Shown: positions 8,026 to 19,924, counted from the first letter of the stretch. The stretch: 33,266 nt of DNA from Phycisphaerales bacterium (GCA_018645065.1 JABGPF010000023.1:1-33266); one strand, 5' to 3'. Numbers and translations: made by a program. Notes: generated by a model from the sequence alone, not told the origin.

Positions 8026-8054
8026 TTGACACGGACCGGTATGAATCCTACTAT
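8026..8054 (+). promoter_or_regulatory. Promoter for the STAS/RsbW genes
   Basis: TTGACA, 17-bp spacer, TACTAT: a perfect -35 with a fair -10. It sits between the kinase and the STAS gene, so the switch proteins can be made independently of the kinase. Confidence 0.65.
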
Positions 8055-8092
8055 CTGGTTCTAGTGCGTAAGAATACAGGAGACTAAAACTG

Positions 8093-8461
8093 ATGTCAGA
8101 AACACCCGCGAATAGTTCCAGGATGCTTTTGGAACAGGCAGGCGATGTAATTATCGTCGAACTCAAGGATCGTAAGATTCTTGAGGAGATGAGCATTATG
8201 CAAATAGGCGAGCAGCTTAATGCTCTGGTCGCCGAGACCGATACACCCAAGATGGTTATCGATTTCACCCATGTGGCGCACATGTCGTCCAGTGCGCTGG
8301 GGATACTAATTACGCTTCACAAACGCATTCGCGAAAAGCGAGGTCAGTTGCGGTTGTGCTGTATTCAGTCGGCGATTTACGAAATTTTTGTGATTACCCG
8401 ACTCAACGAGATCTTCACGATAAGCCAATCGCGCAGCGAGGCGCTGAGCGATCTATCGTAA
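8093..8461 (+). CDS. STAS-domain anti-sigma factor antagonist
   Basis: A 122-residue single STAS domain. The pattern MVIDFTHVAHMSSSALGILITLHKRIREKRGQL matches SpoIIAA/RsbV-type antagonists, where the Ser in the (M/D)SSxLG segment, near residue 65, is phosphorylated by the cognate RsbW-type kinase. An unphosphorylated antagonist binds the anti-sigma factor and frees its target. AGGAG lies ten bases before the ATG. The next gene encodes the expected HATPase partner. The target could be a sigma factor or another protein; none is encoded nearby. Confidence 0.9.
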   Translation: MSETPANSSRMLLEQAGDVIIVELKDRKILEEMSIMQIGEQLNALVAETDTPKMVIDFTHVAHMSSSALGILITLHKRIREKRGQLRLCCIQSAIYEIFVITRLNEIFTISQSRSEALSDLS

Positions 8462-8537
8462 GGCGTAACAGGTGCGCCGTCAGGCCGGGGCTGAATGTTG
8501 GATTCAGTCCAGCCTGTGAAAGGTTTCAGGTAGAATA

Positions 8538-8933
8538 TTGGCTACAATGTCTCAACTCAACACATTGGATCAGTGCTACAAGGTGACAGACGCCTTGCTG
8601 GGGGAATTGCAGCAAAACGACTACTCTGAAGCGGCAGTTTTCGCCGTACGCCTTGCTGTTGAGGAAGCGTTGAATAATGCCGTAAGGCACGGAAATGCGA
8701 TGGACCCGTGCAAGACCGTTGAATTTACTTACGAAGTTACGCGTGAATGCGTTGATATAAAAGTTCGCGATGAGGGGCCTGGATTTGACTATCGTCACGT
8801 TCCGGATCCGACTCTCTCAGAGAATCTGGACAAACCCACCGGACGGGGAGTCATGTTGATGCGAGCCTACATGGACACCGTGGAGTACAATGAAAAGGGC
8901 AACGAACTCCACATGATCAAGCTTAATAAATAG
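8538..8933 (+). CDS. RsbW-like anti-sigma regulatory factor (HATPase)
   Basis: A GHKL ATPase of 131 residues. The N-box reads EEALNNAVRHGN, the G1 box DEGPGFD and the G2 box GRGVMLM, as in RsbW/SpoIIAB-type Ser kinases that bind a sigma factor and phosphorylate a STAS antagonist. The TTG at 8538 is used because AGG sits seven bases upstream; an in-frame ATG three codons later is the alternative. The STAS gene 76 bases upstream is the obvious partner. Confidence 0.9.
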   Translation: MATMSQLNTLDQCYKVTDALLGELQQNDYSEAAVFAVRLAVEEALNNAVRHGNAMDPCKTVEFTYEVTRECVDIKVRDEGPGFDYRHVPDPTLSENLDKPTGRGVMLMRAYMDTVEYNEKGNELHMIKLNK

Positions 8934-8975
8934 GATATATCGCATGCGCTTACCGCGTAATCGATTCGCACGGGC

Positions 8976-10016
8976 ATGAAACACGAACGTCATCACTGGC
9001 TGGAGAAACTGCAAGTTCAATTCGCAGGCTTTGCTGCGCTTGGGGTTGTCTTCTTTTGCGTCGGACCCATACACGGATGGTGGGACCCGCAGTGGCCCGC
9101 GACATATATCCCGACAGGAAGCTTCATGTCGCTTTTGCAACTGGCGATGCTTGTCTGGGCGATGGCTGCGATTTGTGCGATTGTAACCATTACCGCACGC
9201 CCCGAAGGAACGCTCTTCGCCACATTGGTCGGTGCGATGGGCGTCAGTATGCATTCAACCCAGATTCGGATGCTCTTCTGGAGCCACGATGGTTCGCTGG
9301 CGGGGTTGTTCCTGCAATTGATCATTGAGCTACTGGTGCTGTTTGTGATTGTCGTGGGGGCGATCCACATTATCTGGCGGATCCGAGCCTTGATGAGCAA
9401 GTCCTTCCCGAAATTAATGTGGACTGGAAGGATCACCGCTGAAACGGTTATTGATGATCCGCAGGACGCGGTCGCCGCTGCCGGCAGGCACGCTGAAATG
9501 CTTCGCGGATTGCACAGAATGGGGTTTCTGGGCGGGTTGTTGGGCGGGATACTCGGACCGGAAGGCATGCCGATTATCTCTTCCAAACAGGAACGCAAAA
9601 GTCGCAAGGCTATTCTCGTTTGCACCGTATCGTGCCTTATCGCTACGATTCTGTACAGTTCGATTCTGCTGATGTTGCTTATGCAATCGGCGCAACGCGG
9701 GCAGATAATCTTCGCACTATTCGGTAGCTTCCTGCTGGCGACGCTTATCGCTCACCAGCAGTTCGCCACGCGATTCAGTGTGGCGGCATGGTCGGCGCCG
9801 CTAATTACCGGTATCGTGTTCTATGTGCTCGCGATCGCCTCGAGTGGCGACGTGGAAGCCAACGCATGGACCAGGGTCCAGCTATTCACCCGAGCGCTGC
9901 CTATTGACTGGATGACCGCCGGTGGGGCAGGGGCTGTCCTGGGATATTGGATCAGCGAGCGAGTGCACGAACTCAGGCACCTTGAACGCCACCTGGAAGA
10001 AAAACAATCGTCTTGA
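8976..10016 (+). CDS. Polytopic membrane protein of unknown function
   Basis: A 346-residue protein I do not recognise. About seven or eight hydrophobic segments are visible: near residues 14-30, 48-72, 78-95, 108-135, 205-235, 240-260, 270-288 and 310-325. A charged soluble loop of about 60 residues, rich in His and Arg, lies between the fourth and fifth. It ends in a charged helix (ERVHELRHLERHLEEKQ). The start lacks a strong Shine-Dalgarno sequence. It follows the RsbW-like gene by 42 bases and precedes a lipoprotein peptidase gene, so it may be a membrane part of the same signalling or processing unit. This is inference from position only. Confidence 0.75.
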   Translation: MKHERHHWLEKLQVQFAGFAALGVVFFCVGPIHGWWDPQWPATYIPTGSFMSLLQLAMLVWAMAAICAIVTITARPEGTLFATLVGAMGVSMHSTQIRMLFWSHDGSLAGLFLQLIIELLVLFVIVVGAIHIIWRIRALMSKSFPKLMWTGRITAETVIDDPQDAVAAAGRHAEMLRGLHRMGFLGGLLGGILGPEGMPIISSKQERKSRKAILVCTVSCLIATILYSSILLMLLMQSAQRGQIIFALFGSFLLATLIAHQQFATRFSVAAWSAPLITGIVFYVLAIASSGDVEANAWTRVQLFTRALPIDWMTAGGAGAVLGYWISERVHELRHLERHLEEKQSS

Positions 10017-10072
10017 ACTTCCGCGCCCCGCCTGGCGTAGTAACTTTACCGCGAATGGGAAAGGATACGCCT

Positions 10073-11521
10073 GTGTTTTCAACAACCAATCGTCTCACTG
10101 TCATTTTATGCACCTTGGGCATTCTGGTTCTGGGTTGTTCCAAAGAGGCCCAAACGGCGCCTCCGCAAGCCAAGCTGCTCCTCCTGAAAGATTTTCCACA
10201 CGTCACCCAGAAACCAGACTTCTGCGGAGAGGCGTGCGCCGAAATGGTGCTCAGGAAACTCGGAAAGAAAATCGACCAGAATCAGGTGTTCAACGCCTCT
10301 GGTCTAAATCCTATGCTCGGGCGCGGTTGCTACAGTGTCGATCTGCAAAAGGCGTTGACTAAAATCGGTTTCTCCGTTGGCAGCGTGTTTTACTACGTGA
10401 AGGCTTCCAGCGCAAAAGCGGGAATGCAACGCGAATTCGACGCCATGTGCGACGATCTCAAAAGCGATATACCCTCGATCGTTTGCATGCACTACGATTC
10501 GAAGCCCGTTACCACAGAGCATATGCGGCTTGTCGTCGGGTACGATCGGGCGAAAGACGAAGTGATTTACCACGAACCAGCGGTTGCAAAGGGCGCCTAT
10601 CGACGCATGGGGCGAAAACAATTCCTGGCGCTCTGGCCGCTGAAGTACAATCGGACAAAATGGACCGTTGTTCGCTTCCGAATGAAGCCCGGACGCATCG
10701 CAAACATTACGCCGTCGCCCACGTTCACTCCCGCCGATTACGCGCAGCACATCTTGAAACTGAAGAAGAAGATACCCGCGGGCAAGGGGTTTCATATTGC
10801 GATCCAGGCTCCGTTTGTGGTTATCGGCGACGCGCCGGCTAAGCGAGTGTCCGCCTATGCTTCGGGCACTGTAAAGTGGTCGGTCGACAAGCTCAAACAG
10901 GCGTATTTTAAGAAGGATCCCAAAGATATTCTGGACATATGGTTGTTCAGTAACGAGAAATCTTACCGCAAGTACACATGGGAGATATTCAACGACAAGC
11001 CCAACACGCCTTACGGATATTATTCCAGCACGTCCAAGGCGTTGATAATGAACATTGCAACGGGCGGAGGCACGCTGGTTCACGAGATTGTTCATCCGTT
11101 TGTCGAGGCCAATTTTCCGGCGTGCCCGTCGTGGTTTAATGAGGGGCTCGGTTCGCTTTACGAGCAGTCCAACCAGCGTCGCGGCGCGATTATCGGTATG
11201 ACAAACTGGCGGTTGGCGGGTCTCCAGAAGGCGATCCGGGCTCGGCGCGTCCCGTCATTCAAAACCCTTACCGCCACCACAACTCACCAGTTTTATAGCC
11301 AAGACAAGGGCACCAATTACGCCCAGGCCCGTTACTTGTGTTACTATCTGCAGGAGCGATATCTGCTGCGGAAATTTTATCGAAACTTCACCGCAAATCA
11401 GAAAACAGATCCCACAGGTTACCAGACGCTCAAGAAAATCCTCGGCGTGAAAACCGAAGCCGAAATGACCGCCTTCCAAAAGAAGTGGGAGGCGTATGTC
11501 TTGAAACTGGTTTACCGATAA
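10073..11521 (+). CDS. Lipoprotein with C39-like cysteine peptidase and gluzincin-type metallopeptidase domains
   Basis: I choose the GTG at 10073 because AAGGA lies seven bases before it and the product starts directly with a lipoprotein signal (LGILVLGC, Cys at 22). The ORF-track TTG at 10013 and an ATG at 10055 are alternatives. Residues about 40-190 look like a C39-like peptidase: VTQKPDFCGEACAEMVL carries the oxyanion Gln and catalytic Cys, with a His in TTEHMRLVVGYD. Residues about 225-480 hold a second enzyme-like part: VHEIVHPF near 336 is an HExxH zinc motif, and WFNEGLGSLYE about 20 residues on supplies the third ligand of a peptidase-MA-like fold. Two different protease folds in one exported lipoprotein is unusual. 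Substrate unknown. Confidence 0.8.
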   Translation: MFSTTNRLTVILCTLGILVLGCSKEAQTAPPQAKLLLLKDFPHVTQKPDFCGEACAEMVLRKLGKKIDQNQVFNASGLNPMLGRGCYSVDLQKALTKIGFSVGSVFYYVKASSAKAGMQREFDAMCDDLKSDIPSIVCMHYDSKPVTTEHMRLVVGYDRAKDEVIYHEPAVAKGAYRRMGRKQFLALWPLKYNRTKWTVVRFRMKPGRIANITPSPTFTPADYAQHILKLKKKIPAGKGFHIAIQAPFVVIGDAPAKRVSAYASGTVKWSVDKLKQAYFKKDPKDILDIWLFSNEKSYRKYTWEIFNDKPNTPYGYYSSTSKALIMNIATGGGTLVHEIVHPFVEANFPACPSWFNEGLGSLYEQSNQRRGAIIGMTNWRLAGLQKAIRARRVPSFKTLTATTTHQFYSQDKGTNYAQARYLCYYLQERYLLRKFYRNFTANQKTDPTGYQTLKKILGVKTEAEMTAFQKKWEAYVLKLVYR

Positions 11522-11530
11522 ACGCCAGAA

Positions 11531-12235
11531 TCAATCGTACTGCAATGCGGGCCTACCGGCTTCTTGCCTCATTTCGGCTTGCATTTGTATCATGATCTGG
11601 CGGAGGTGTTCGACCATTTCGCCTGACTTGAATTGGCTGATGTCTTCTTTCGGGATCGCCTTTCCGAATGATACGGTGATGTCACCGGTTTTCGGTAGCG
11701 CTTTGTTTCTCGGCCATGCTTCGTATGCTCCGTCGACTACTACCGGTACGATCCACTTGGCCGCACGTTGGGCCAGTAGCGCCACGCCGGGAAGGAACGG
11801 TGCTATTTTTCCGTCTTGGGTTCGTGTGCCTTCGGCGAAAACGAGTACTTGTCCGCCCGCTTTGATGCGTCGCATTGCTTCTTTCAGGGCTCCGGTATCG
11901 GCTTTTCCGCGTTTGACGGGGAATGCGTTCAGTGCGGCCATTAGTTGGCCCATGCCCGGTACTCTGAACAGTGAATCGCGGGCCATGTAGCTCATCGGTC
12001 GGACCAGGCCAAACCCGACCAGCATTGGGTCCAGGAAGCTCTGGTGGTTCGAAATGTAAACCACTCCGCCTTCTGACGGTTCGTTATGACGCCCGTAAAC
12101 CCGGGCCTTCCAGAACGCCGGGAGTACAACTCTCAGACCCCATCGCATTATGAAGTACAGCGGATTTGACGAGTGCAGTGTGTTCGGTAGTCCGAACTGT
12201 GGGAATTTTGGGTTGGGATGGCTTCGCTTGATCAT
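11531..12235 (-). CDS. plsC: 1-acyl-sn-glycerol-3-phosphate acyltransferase family protein
   Basis: A PlsC-type membrane acyltransferase of 234 residues that would add the second acyl chain in phosphatidic acid synthesis. The catalytic HX4D motif reads NHQSFLD near residue 62. The glycerol-phosphate binding motif reads FAEGTRTQDG about 70 residues later, and a later PVVVDGAY segment is also typical. A hydrophobic stretch near residues 24-40 probably anchors it. AAGGA lies six bases before the ATG. It converges on the peptidase gene with a nine-base gap. Acyl-chain or acceptor specificity cannot be read from sequence. Confidence 0.88.
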   Translation of the reverse strand: MIKRSHPNPKFPQFGLPNTLHSSNPLYFIMRWGLRVVLPAFWKARVYGRHNEPSEGGVVYISNHQSFLDPMLVGFGLVRPMSYMARDSLFRVPGMGQLMAALNAFPVKRGKADTGALKEAMRRIKAGGQVLVFAEGTRTQDGKIAPFLPGVALLAQRAAKWIVPVVVDGAYEAWPRNKALPKTGDITVSFGKAIPKEDISQFKSGEMVEHLRQIMIQMQAEMRQEAGRPALQYD

Positions 12236-12448
12236 GAGCGTTCCTTGACAACTCGCGCTGAGCGTACCTTACCGGTATCGAGGCAGGCGGTAAAAATTTC
12301 GGGCCACGCAGGCCCGTCGATAGTAATAATTATCCGCAGATTTTACACGAACTAACCGCCCGTGTCACCGGTGAACCCGCAGAGGCGTTAAACTGTGCTT
12401 GCATTTAGCGGCAAATCCCATACTCTCAGGGGCAAACAAGGAGCACTA

Positions 12449-15016
12449 ATGCTAACTGAACACCTGAAAAAAAGCTGCGTTTTGATCTCTACTGTTATGC
12501 TGCTGAGCGGTACGCTCTCGGCGGCGAAAGTAATTCCGCCCGAGCCTGTAGGCCCGCCGCCGGACCTTACCAAGGGCGGAGTGCTGATCAATTCCGGCTC
12601 GTTCATGCTGGGACCAACTGGCGCCCATGGGCGAATGTTCGTTAGAAACTACATGAGCGGTGACGCTCGTCAGATTCTTATCACGCAAGTTGATGAAGGC
12701 TCCGCGGCTTCCGGTCTGCTCGCGGTCGATGATATCATTCTCGGGATCGGCGATAAAAAATTCGATAGCGACGCACGCAAAAGTTTCGGTAGGGCGATTA
12801 ACGACGCCGAAACTGAAAAGCTAAAAGGCGTACTGAAGCTGCTGCGATGGCGAGCGGGCAAAGAGAAAGTAGTCAGCCTGAAACTCAAAGTGATGGGCAC
12901 CTACAGCGACACGGCGCCGTACAACTGCCCCAAGTCCAAACGGATTATGGAAGATGCACTCAAGGTGCTGGCCGCTCGGGAAAAATCCGTCAAGTTCTCG
13001 CTGGATATCCTTGCGTTTCTGGCATCGGGCAAGCCTGAGTATGTAAAGCTCGCTCGCGAGCGGATCCACGCGGCCAGGTGGGCCTCGCCCGATACAAAGT
13101 GCGGTAACAGCGCCTGGAACGCCGGATATCTAGGCACGGTGCTGTGCGAATATTACCTGGCCACCGGCGACAAGTACGTTCTCCCGGCGATTCGGGAATA
13201 CGCGATTAAAACAGCGATGGGCCAGGGCGGACCGGGCACCTGGGGCCATCGGTTTGCTCCCCCCGATGCTAATGGAAAACTGCACGGAAGGCTGATGGGC
13301 TACGGCGGGTTGAATTGCGCCGGCGTCCCGTGTTTCCTGGCGCTGACGCTGGCCAAGAAGTGCGGAGTGAACCATCCTGAAGTTGATCAGGCGATCAAGC
13401 GGTCCAGCAGTTTCTTCAGCCAGTTTGTCGGACACGGATCCATCGGTTACGGATACCATCGCGCCAGCCTCGAACGGCGCAGCAACGGGCGCAATGCACT
13501 TTCGTCAAACGGGAAAAACGGAACCGCCGCCGTGGCGTTTGCCGTGCTGGGCGATAAGCGGGTCGCACAATATTACTCCAAGCTGCTGACCTCGTCGTAC
13601 GACGAACGCGAGTACGGGCATAGCGGTAATTCTTACGGCGTGTTCTGGGGCGCCCTGGGCGTTAACTGCGGCGGGCCAAAAGCAGCCGCTGCGTTCGGTA
13701 AGGAACTGCTCTGGTACAATGCGCTGACACGCAAAGCCGACGGTAGCTTTATCACCCAGCCGCTGGGCGGATACTATGGCGGTAGGGGCGTTATCGACGC
13801 AACCGTAGCGCACGTGCTGTCAAACGCTGTCCCGCTGAAAAAGATTTACCTCACCGGTAAAGATGTCCCGAAAACGCTGCATTTAAGCGAGACAGACGTG
13901 AAAGATGCGATCGGCTCGGGCAGATGGCGCTGGGCTGAATACGATAAAATGACCGCCGACGAACTGATCGCCAAGCTCGGCGACTGGTCGCCCGCGGCCC
14001 GCGAATGGATCGCCGACTGGCTCGGTAAGAAGAGCGGTAATCACACCGCCAAGTTGGTTAAGCTGCTGGCCAGCGACGATCATTACACCCGCGCCGGGGC
14101 GTGTGCCGCGCTGGGATATCAGGGCGAGCGATCGGCGGCCGCTGTTGACGCTGTGTCAAAAGCGCTTGCGGACGAAAACGAAGTTGTGCGAGTCGCCGCC
14201 AGTTACGCACTGATGCGAATCGGTAAGCCCGCACGACGAGCGGTGCCTGCGATGATTCAGGCGGCGTTGTCGACTAACGAAGCAAACACGATGCAGCCGA
14301 CGCAAACCGCGATCGCCTACAGCCTGGGACACGATCCCACCGGCGGTGCTCCGCTGTATTGCACGGGCATGTTCCCCAAATGGCCCAAGGGCGAAGACCC
14401 GCTGAAAGGAATTGATCGCAAGGTGCTTTACCCGGCGATTAGAAAGCTGCTGAAGCATTCGTCGGCCCGAACGCGCGGGTCGGGGGCGTATGCGTTTAAG
14501 TATTTAAACCAGCAGGATGTCGCTGTGTTGGCCCAGGATATTTATGACATCACACGGGAGATGGCGCCGCATTATCCGATGTTCGGTGATGTGCCTCGTC
14601 AGTACGGGCTCGACCTGATGGTCCGTATGAACTTGAAAGACGGCGTCAAGATTTGCGTCGATACGATGGAACTGGGCACATGGGGCGGCAGCACTCGCTA
14701 CCCGCACCGTCTGGCCACGCTGGAAAAATACCGCGGCGCAGCTAAAGAGTTTCTGCCGCAGATCAAGGCATGGCTGCCGAAGTTCCGCAGACCAGATGAG
14801 CGTGCTGCACTCGAAAAGGTCATCAAGATAATCGAGGATGACAAGAATCCGCCGAAGATGACCAGCCTTGCCGAACTCGTCGAAAAGCGATTGGCCGACG
14901 CACTGGCTTCGGCGAAAACGGACAAGCAACGCGCCGAAATCTGCGCGCAACTCGTAAAAGACAACCTCCGCGATACCTTCATGATCGCGGCGGTAAGGAA
15001 GTATCTGGCGAAGTAA
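12449..15016 (+). CDS. Exported PDZ / alpha-toroid / HEAT-repeat protein
   Basis: A large secreted or periplasmic protein of 855 residues. The start MLTEHLKKSC has AAGGAG five bases upstream and opens a signal peptide ending near LSGTLSAA; the ORF-track start 18 codons earlier is not supported. Residues about 60-155 form a PDZ-like domain (QVDEGSAASGLLAVDDIILGIG). The middle, about 165-470, is rich in Gly, Trp and Tyr with regular helices, like the squalene-cyclase/terpenoid-toroid fold of related planctomycete proteins (DUF6288-like by memory). Residues about 520-620 show HEAT repeats (DDHYTRAGACAALGYQG; DENEVVRVAASYALMRIG). No catalytic site is evident. It is followed 33 bases later by a Tat metallophosphoesterase. 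Confidence 0.78.
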   Translation: MLTEHLKKSCVLISTVMLLSGTLSAAKVIPPEPVGPPPDLTKGGVLINSGSFMLGPTGAHGRMFVRNYMSGDARQILITQVDEGSAASGLLAVDDIILGIGDKKFDSDARKSFGRAINDAETEKLKGVLKLLRWRAGKEKVVSLKLKVMGTYSDTAPYNCPKSKRIMEDALKVLAAREKSVKFSLDILAFLASGKPEYVKLARERIHAARWASPDTKCGNSAWNAGYLGTVLCEYYLATGDKYVLPAIREYAIKTAMGQGGPGTWGHRFAPPDANGKLHGRLMGYGGLNCAGVPCFLALTLAKKCGVNHPEVDQAIKRSSSFFSQFVGHGSIGYGYHRASLERRSNGRNALSSNGKNGTAAVAFAVLGDKRVAQYYSKLLTSSYDEREYGHSGNSYGVFWGALGVNCGGPKAAAAFGKELLWYNALTRKADGSFITQPLGGYYGGRGVIDATVAHVLSNAVPLKKIYLTGKDVPKTLHLSETDVKDAIGSGRWRWAEYDKMTADELIAKLGDWSPAAREWIADWLGKKSGNHTAKLVKLLASDDHYTRAGACAALGYQGERSAAAVDAVSKALADENEVVRVAASYALMRIGKPARRAVPAMIQAALSTNEANTMQPTQTAIAYSLGHDPTGGAPLYCTGMFPKWPKGEDPLKGIDRKVLYPAIRKLLKHSSARTRGSGAYAFKYLNQQDVAVLAQDIYDITREMAPHYPMFGDVPRQYGLDLMVRMNLKDGVKICVDTMELGTWGGSTRYPHRLATLEKYRGAAKEFLPQIKAWLPKFRRPDERAALEKVIKIIEDDKNPPKMTSLAELVEKRLADALASAKTDKQRAEICAQLVKDNLRDTFMIAAVRKYLAK

Positions 15017-15049
15017 AAATTACACAACTCGACAGTCAGGAGCATGTTC

Positions 15050-16312
15050 ATGAAACGTCGTGATTTGCTTGGTTCCGGTATCGCTTTGGGTGCGATTTCT
15101 GCGTTTGGTTCGTCTGCTGGAGCGGCCGAGACGGATGGTAAATTCGCATTCACCAGCCCGCCTGTGGTCCAGACGCCGCTACCGGACTCGATTTCCATAT
15201 CGTGGACGACCGGAGCGTTGGCCAACTGCTGGGTCGAATGGGGCTACGATCGCAAACTGGCGTTCCGGGCCAAAGCCGCACACCACGGTTTGATTGAGTT
15301 CAGCGAGCGTTTCCACTCGATCCGAATACGCGGTATCAAGAAGAAGCGAATATTCTATCGCATCGCCGCACAGGAGTTGAAGTACGGCGGGGCCTATCGG
15401 ATCCGCACCGGCGAGACGATCTATAGCGACGTGTTCAGCACGGGCCTGGCCGATCCTGACGCGGAAAAAATCTCGCTGACAATCACCAACGACACGCACG
15501 CCAAAAACGCTCTGCTTGACCCGCTGATCGCGCGGATCAACGCTCTGGCTCCGGATTTTCACGTGTGCAACGGTGATATTTGCGATAGTTTTAACAGTGA
15601 AGAACAGTTGGCCAGAATTTGTCTGACCCCGGGCAGCAAGCCCCTCAGCGGTTGGGCGAGTGATCGTCCGCTGCTGTACGTTCCGGGCAATCACGATGTC
15701 CGCGGGCGGCATGCCGGTGCGGTGGTCAAGGCCATGTCGCCCTGGCCGCTTGACCCCAGCGACCCACCGGCGCTGAATCGCAGTGCTCACATCGCCGGGC
15801 GATATTGTTTCGCACTGAGGCACGGTCCGCTGGCGTTGATCGGCCTGGATACTGGCGAAGACAAGCCCGACAGGCATCCGGCGTTCGCGGGCCTAGCCGA
15901 TTATGAAGACTACCGCCGTGCCCAAACGCAATGGCTGAAAACAGCACTGAAGCGTCCTGAGATTAAGTCGGCTCCGTTCCTTATCGCCGCATGCCACATA
16001 CCGCTCCGCGGCCTGAAAGGTCAGAACGACGGGCAGACCCTCAAGGGGTATGCATCTTACTCGGGCCACGGCCAGACCGAATGGCTGAAACCTCTTGCCG
16101 ATGCGAAATGTCGCATGATCATCAGCGGCCATACGCACCGACCTCGCATTCAAAAGCCTGATGACGATTGCCCCATATACCAGGTGATCGGCGGTGGATC
16201 TCGCGCCAGTTCGGCGACGCTGGTCAGGCTGCAAGCCGATAACGCCAAACTCCAACTAACCATCGAAGATCTGCAGGCAAAACAAATCCATCAACTCGTT
16301 CTGAAACGATGA
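15050..16312 (+). CDS. Tat-exported metallophosphoesterase
   Basis: A calcineurin-like phosphoesterase of 420 residues. I use the second ATG because AGGAG lies seven bases upstream of it and only one base from the first. The N-terminus MKRRDLLGSG is a twin-arginine signal, with the hydrophobic stretch ending near AGAAE. Residues about 35-130 resemble the fibronectin-like N-domain of purple acid phosphatases. The metal-binding motifs follow in order: NDTH, GDICD, GNHD, CHIP and GHTH. The first Asp is in a TNDTH context instead of the common GDxH. It probably acts outside the cytoplasm on a phosphate ester or diester. It shares a transcription unit with the PDZ/HEAT protein. Confidence 0.9.
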   Translation: MKRRDLLGSGIALGAISAFGSSAGAAETDGKFAFTSPPVVQTPLPDSISISWTTGALANCWVEWGYDRKLAFRAKAAHHGLIEFSERFHSIRIRGIKKKRIFYRIAAQELKYGGAYRIRTGETIYSDVFSTGLADPDAEKISLTITNDTHAKNALLDPLIARINALAPDFHVCNGDICDSFNSEEQLARICLTPGSKPLSGWASDRPLLYVPGNHDVRGRHAGAVVKAMSPWPLDPSDPPALNRSAHIAGRYCFALRHGPLALIGLDTGEDKPDRHPAFAGLADYEDYRRAQTQWLKTALKRPEIKSAPFLIAACHIPLRGLKGQNDGQTLKGYASYSGHGQTEWLKPLADAKCRMIISGHTHRPRIQKPDDDCPIYQVIGGGSRASSATLVRLQADNAKLQLTIEDLQAKQIHQLVLKR

Positions 16313-16329
16313 AATCTTAGCTCCGGTCG

Positions 16330-17478
16330 CTACGGTAGTTTTGTGTTTGGTTTTACCGCGTCTTTGGGGCGCGGGTTGTCCGGGCCGAACACCAGCATCG
16401 CTTTGTACTCTTCAACCGTTACGAACGATTCGTCGATCTTGTCATTGCCGCCCTGGACGGCTTGGATGTTCAGTTTCAGGTGTTTGGCCAGGAACGGATA
16501 GGCGGCCAGACGTTTCGACTCGCCGTAGTCGTGGCCTTCCTTGGCAAAGTGTGCGTTTTCGATTTTGTCGCTGGCTTTGTACAAATCGTAAACGCCGCGG
16601 ATGTACGGGAAACCGGTTTTGGGAATGAACTGCGTCCAGTCCTTACCGTTTGAGATTACCAGTTGCGGGCGGGGGGCGGCGAGGGCGGCGATCTCGGCGT
16701 TGTTTGTTTTGTGAGTCGGGCTCCAGTGGATCGGCATACCGCTTTCGCAAACGCATCCGCCGAAGAAGTGGGTCGACACCTGGCAGACCGGAACCGAGAC
16801 TGCAATTCGTTCATCAATCGCCGCCAACACGAACGTCTGGGTCCCGCCGCCGGAGCAGCCGGTCATCCCGATCCGCTTGGGGTCAACGCCTTCCAGCGAC
16901 AAGAGGAAATCCACCGCCCGTATACTGTTCCACGTTTGCAGCCGCAGCACTTCGGGCGTTTTCTTATGCGACCAACCGGCCTCCTTCCAGTCACCGTATC
17001 CGACCATGTCGTACTGGAAGACAACCGCTCCCATCCTGGCCAGCACGGCGCATCGCGTTTGGCGTGCGGCGTTGAATCGTCCGCCGTGTCCGTGCGGGCA
17101 GAGTATCCCGGCCAGCGAACCTTTGTGTTCAGTAGGGCGATAGAGCGAACCGGTGACATAAAACCCGGGCGAGCTCTGGAACGCCACGTTTTCGACGGTG
17201 TATCCTTTGTACGTTCGTTTTTTGAAGTGCAGCGGTTTGAGGGGCGTTTTCTTTGGTAGCGTTGCCAGCCTGGCGCCTTTTAGTATCCCTTCGCGGAGGA
17301 GTTTTTTGCGTTTCTCCCACCCGGCGAGATCTGAGTATGAAGCTTTGAATTGCTTGAGTTCCTTCGCCGCGGCTTCGGGCTTTTGGGCGTAGCCCCTTCG
17401 CAGCTTCGGTTTGGCGGTTTCTGAAACCGCGAAAGAACCCACCGCCCCAACAAGAATAATAAACACAAAAACTCGCAT
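16330..17478 (-). CDS. Exported alpha/beta hydrolase, acetyl-xylan-esterase-like
   Basis: A 382-residue exported hydrolase. The second Met ([10 protein letters not shown]) is preceded by AGGTGA at five bases and begins a signal peptide ending near FAVSETA, so I start there and not at the first ATG six codons earlier. The nucleophile elbow is [12 protein letters not shown] later LVISNGKDW and [12 protein letters not shown] give the acid and His of the triad. The order and the LCPHGHGG oxyanion region resemble acetyl xylan esterase and related planctomycete hydrolases that take ester groups off polysaccharides. The actual substrate is unknown. It converges on the metallophosphoesterase with 17 bases between them. 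Confidence 0.82.
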   Translation of the reverse strand: MRVFVFIILVGAVGSFAVSETAKPKLRRGYAQKPEAAAKELKQFKASYSDLAGWEKRKKLLREGILKGARLATLPKKTPLKPLHFKKRTYKGYTVENVAFQSSPGFYVTGSLYRPTEHKGSLAGILCPHGHGGRFNAARQTRCAVLARMGAVVFQYDMVGYGDWKEAGWSHKKTPEVLRLQTWNSIRAVDFLLSLEGVDPKRIGMTGCSGGGTQTFVLAAIDERIAVSVPVCQVSTHFFGGCVCESGMPIHWSPTHKTNNAEIAALAAPRPQLVISNGKDWTQFIPKTGFPYIRGVYDLYKASDKIENAHFAKEGHDYGESKRLAAYPFLAKHLKLNIQAVQGGNDKIDESFVTVEEYKAMLVFGPDNPRPKDAVKPNTKLP

Positions 17479-17502
17479 GGCTTCACCTGCTTTCATTGTT
17501 GA

Positions 17503-19908
<2,406 letters not shown>

Positions 19909-19924
19909 CGCCATTACGTAGAAA

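Noticed and set aside
10304-11095. 263-aa minus-strand ORF inside the peptidase gene
   Set aside because: Shadow of the well-supported lipoprotein peptidase; no domain.
12297-12318. Hairpin CGGGCC-acgca-GGCCCG before the PDZ/HEAT gene as a terminator
   Set aside because: On the minus strand it is followed by AAATTTTT, but no gene ends there; the stem is only 6 bp, so it may be chance.
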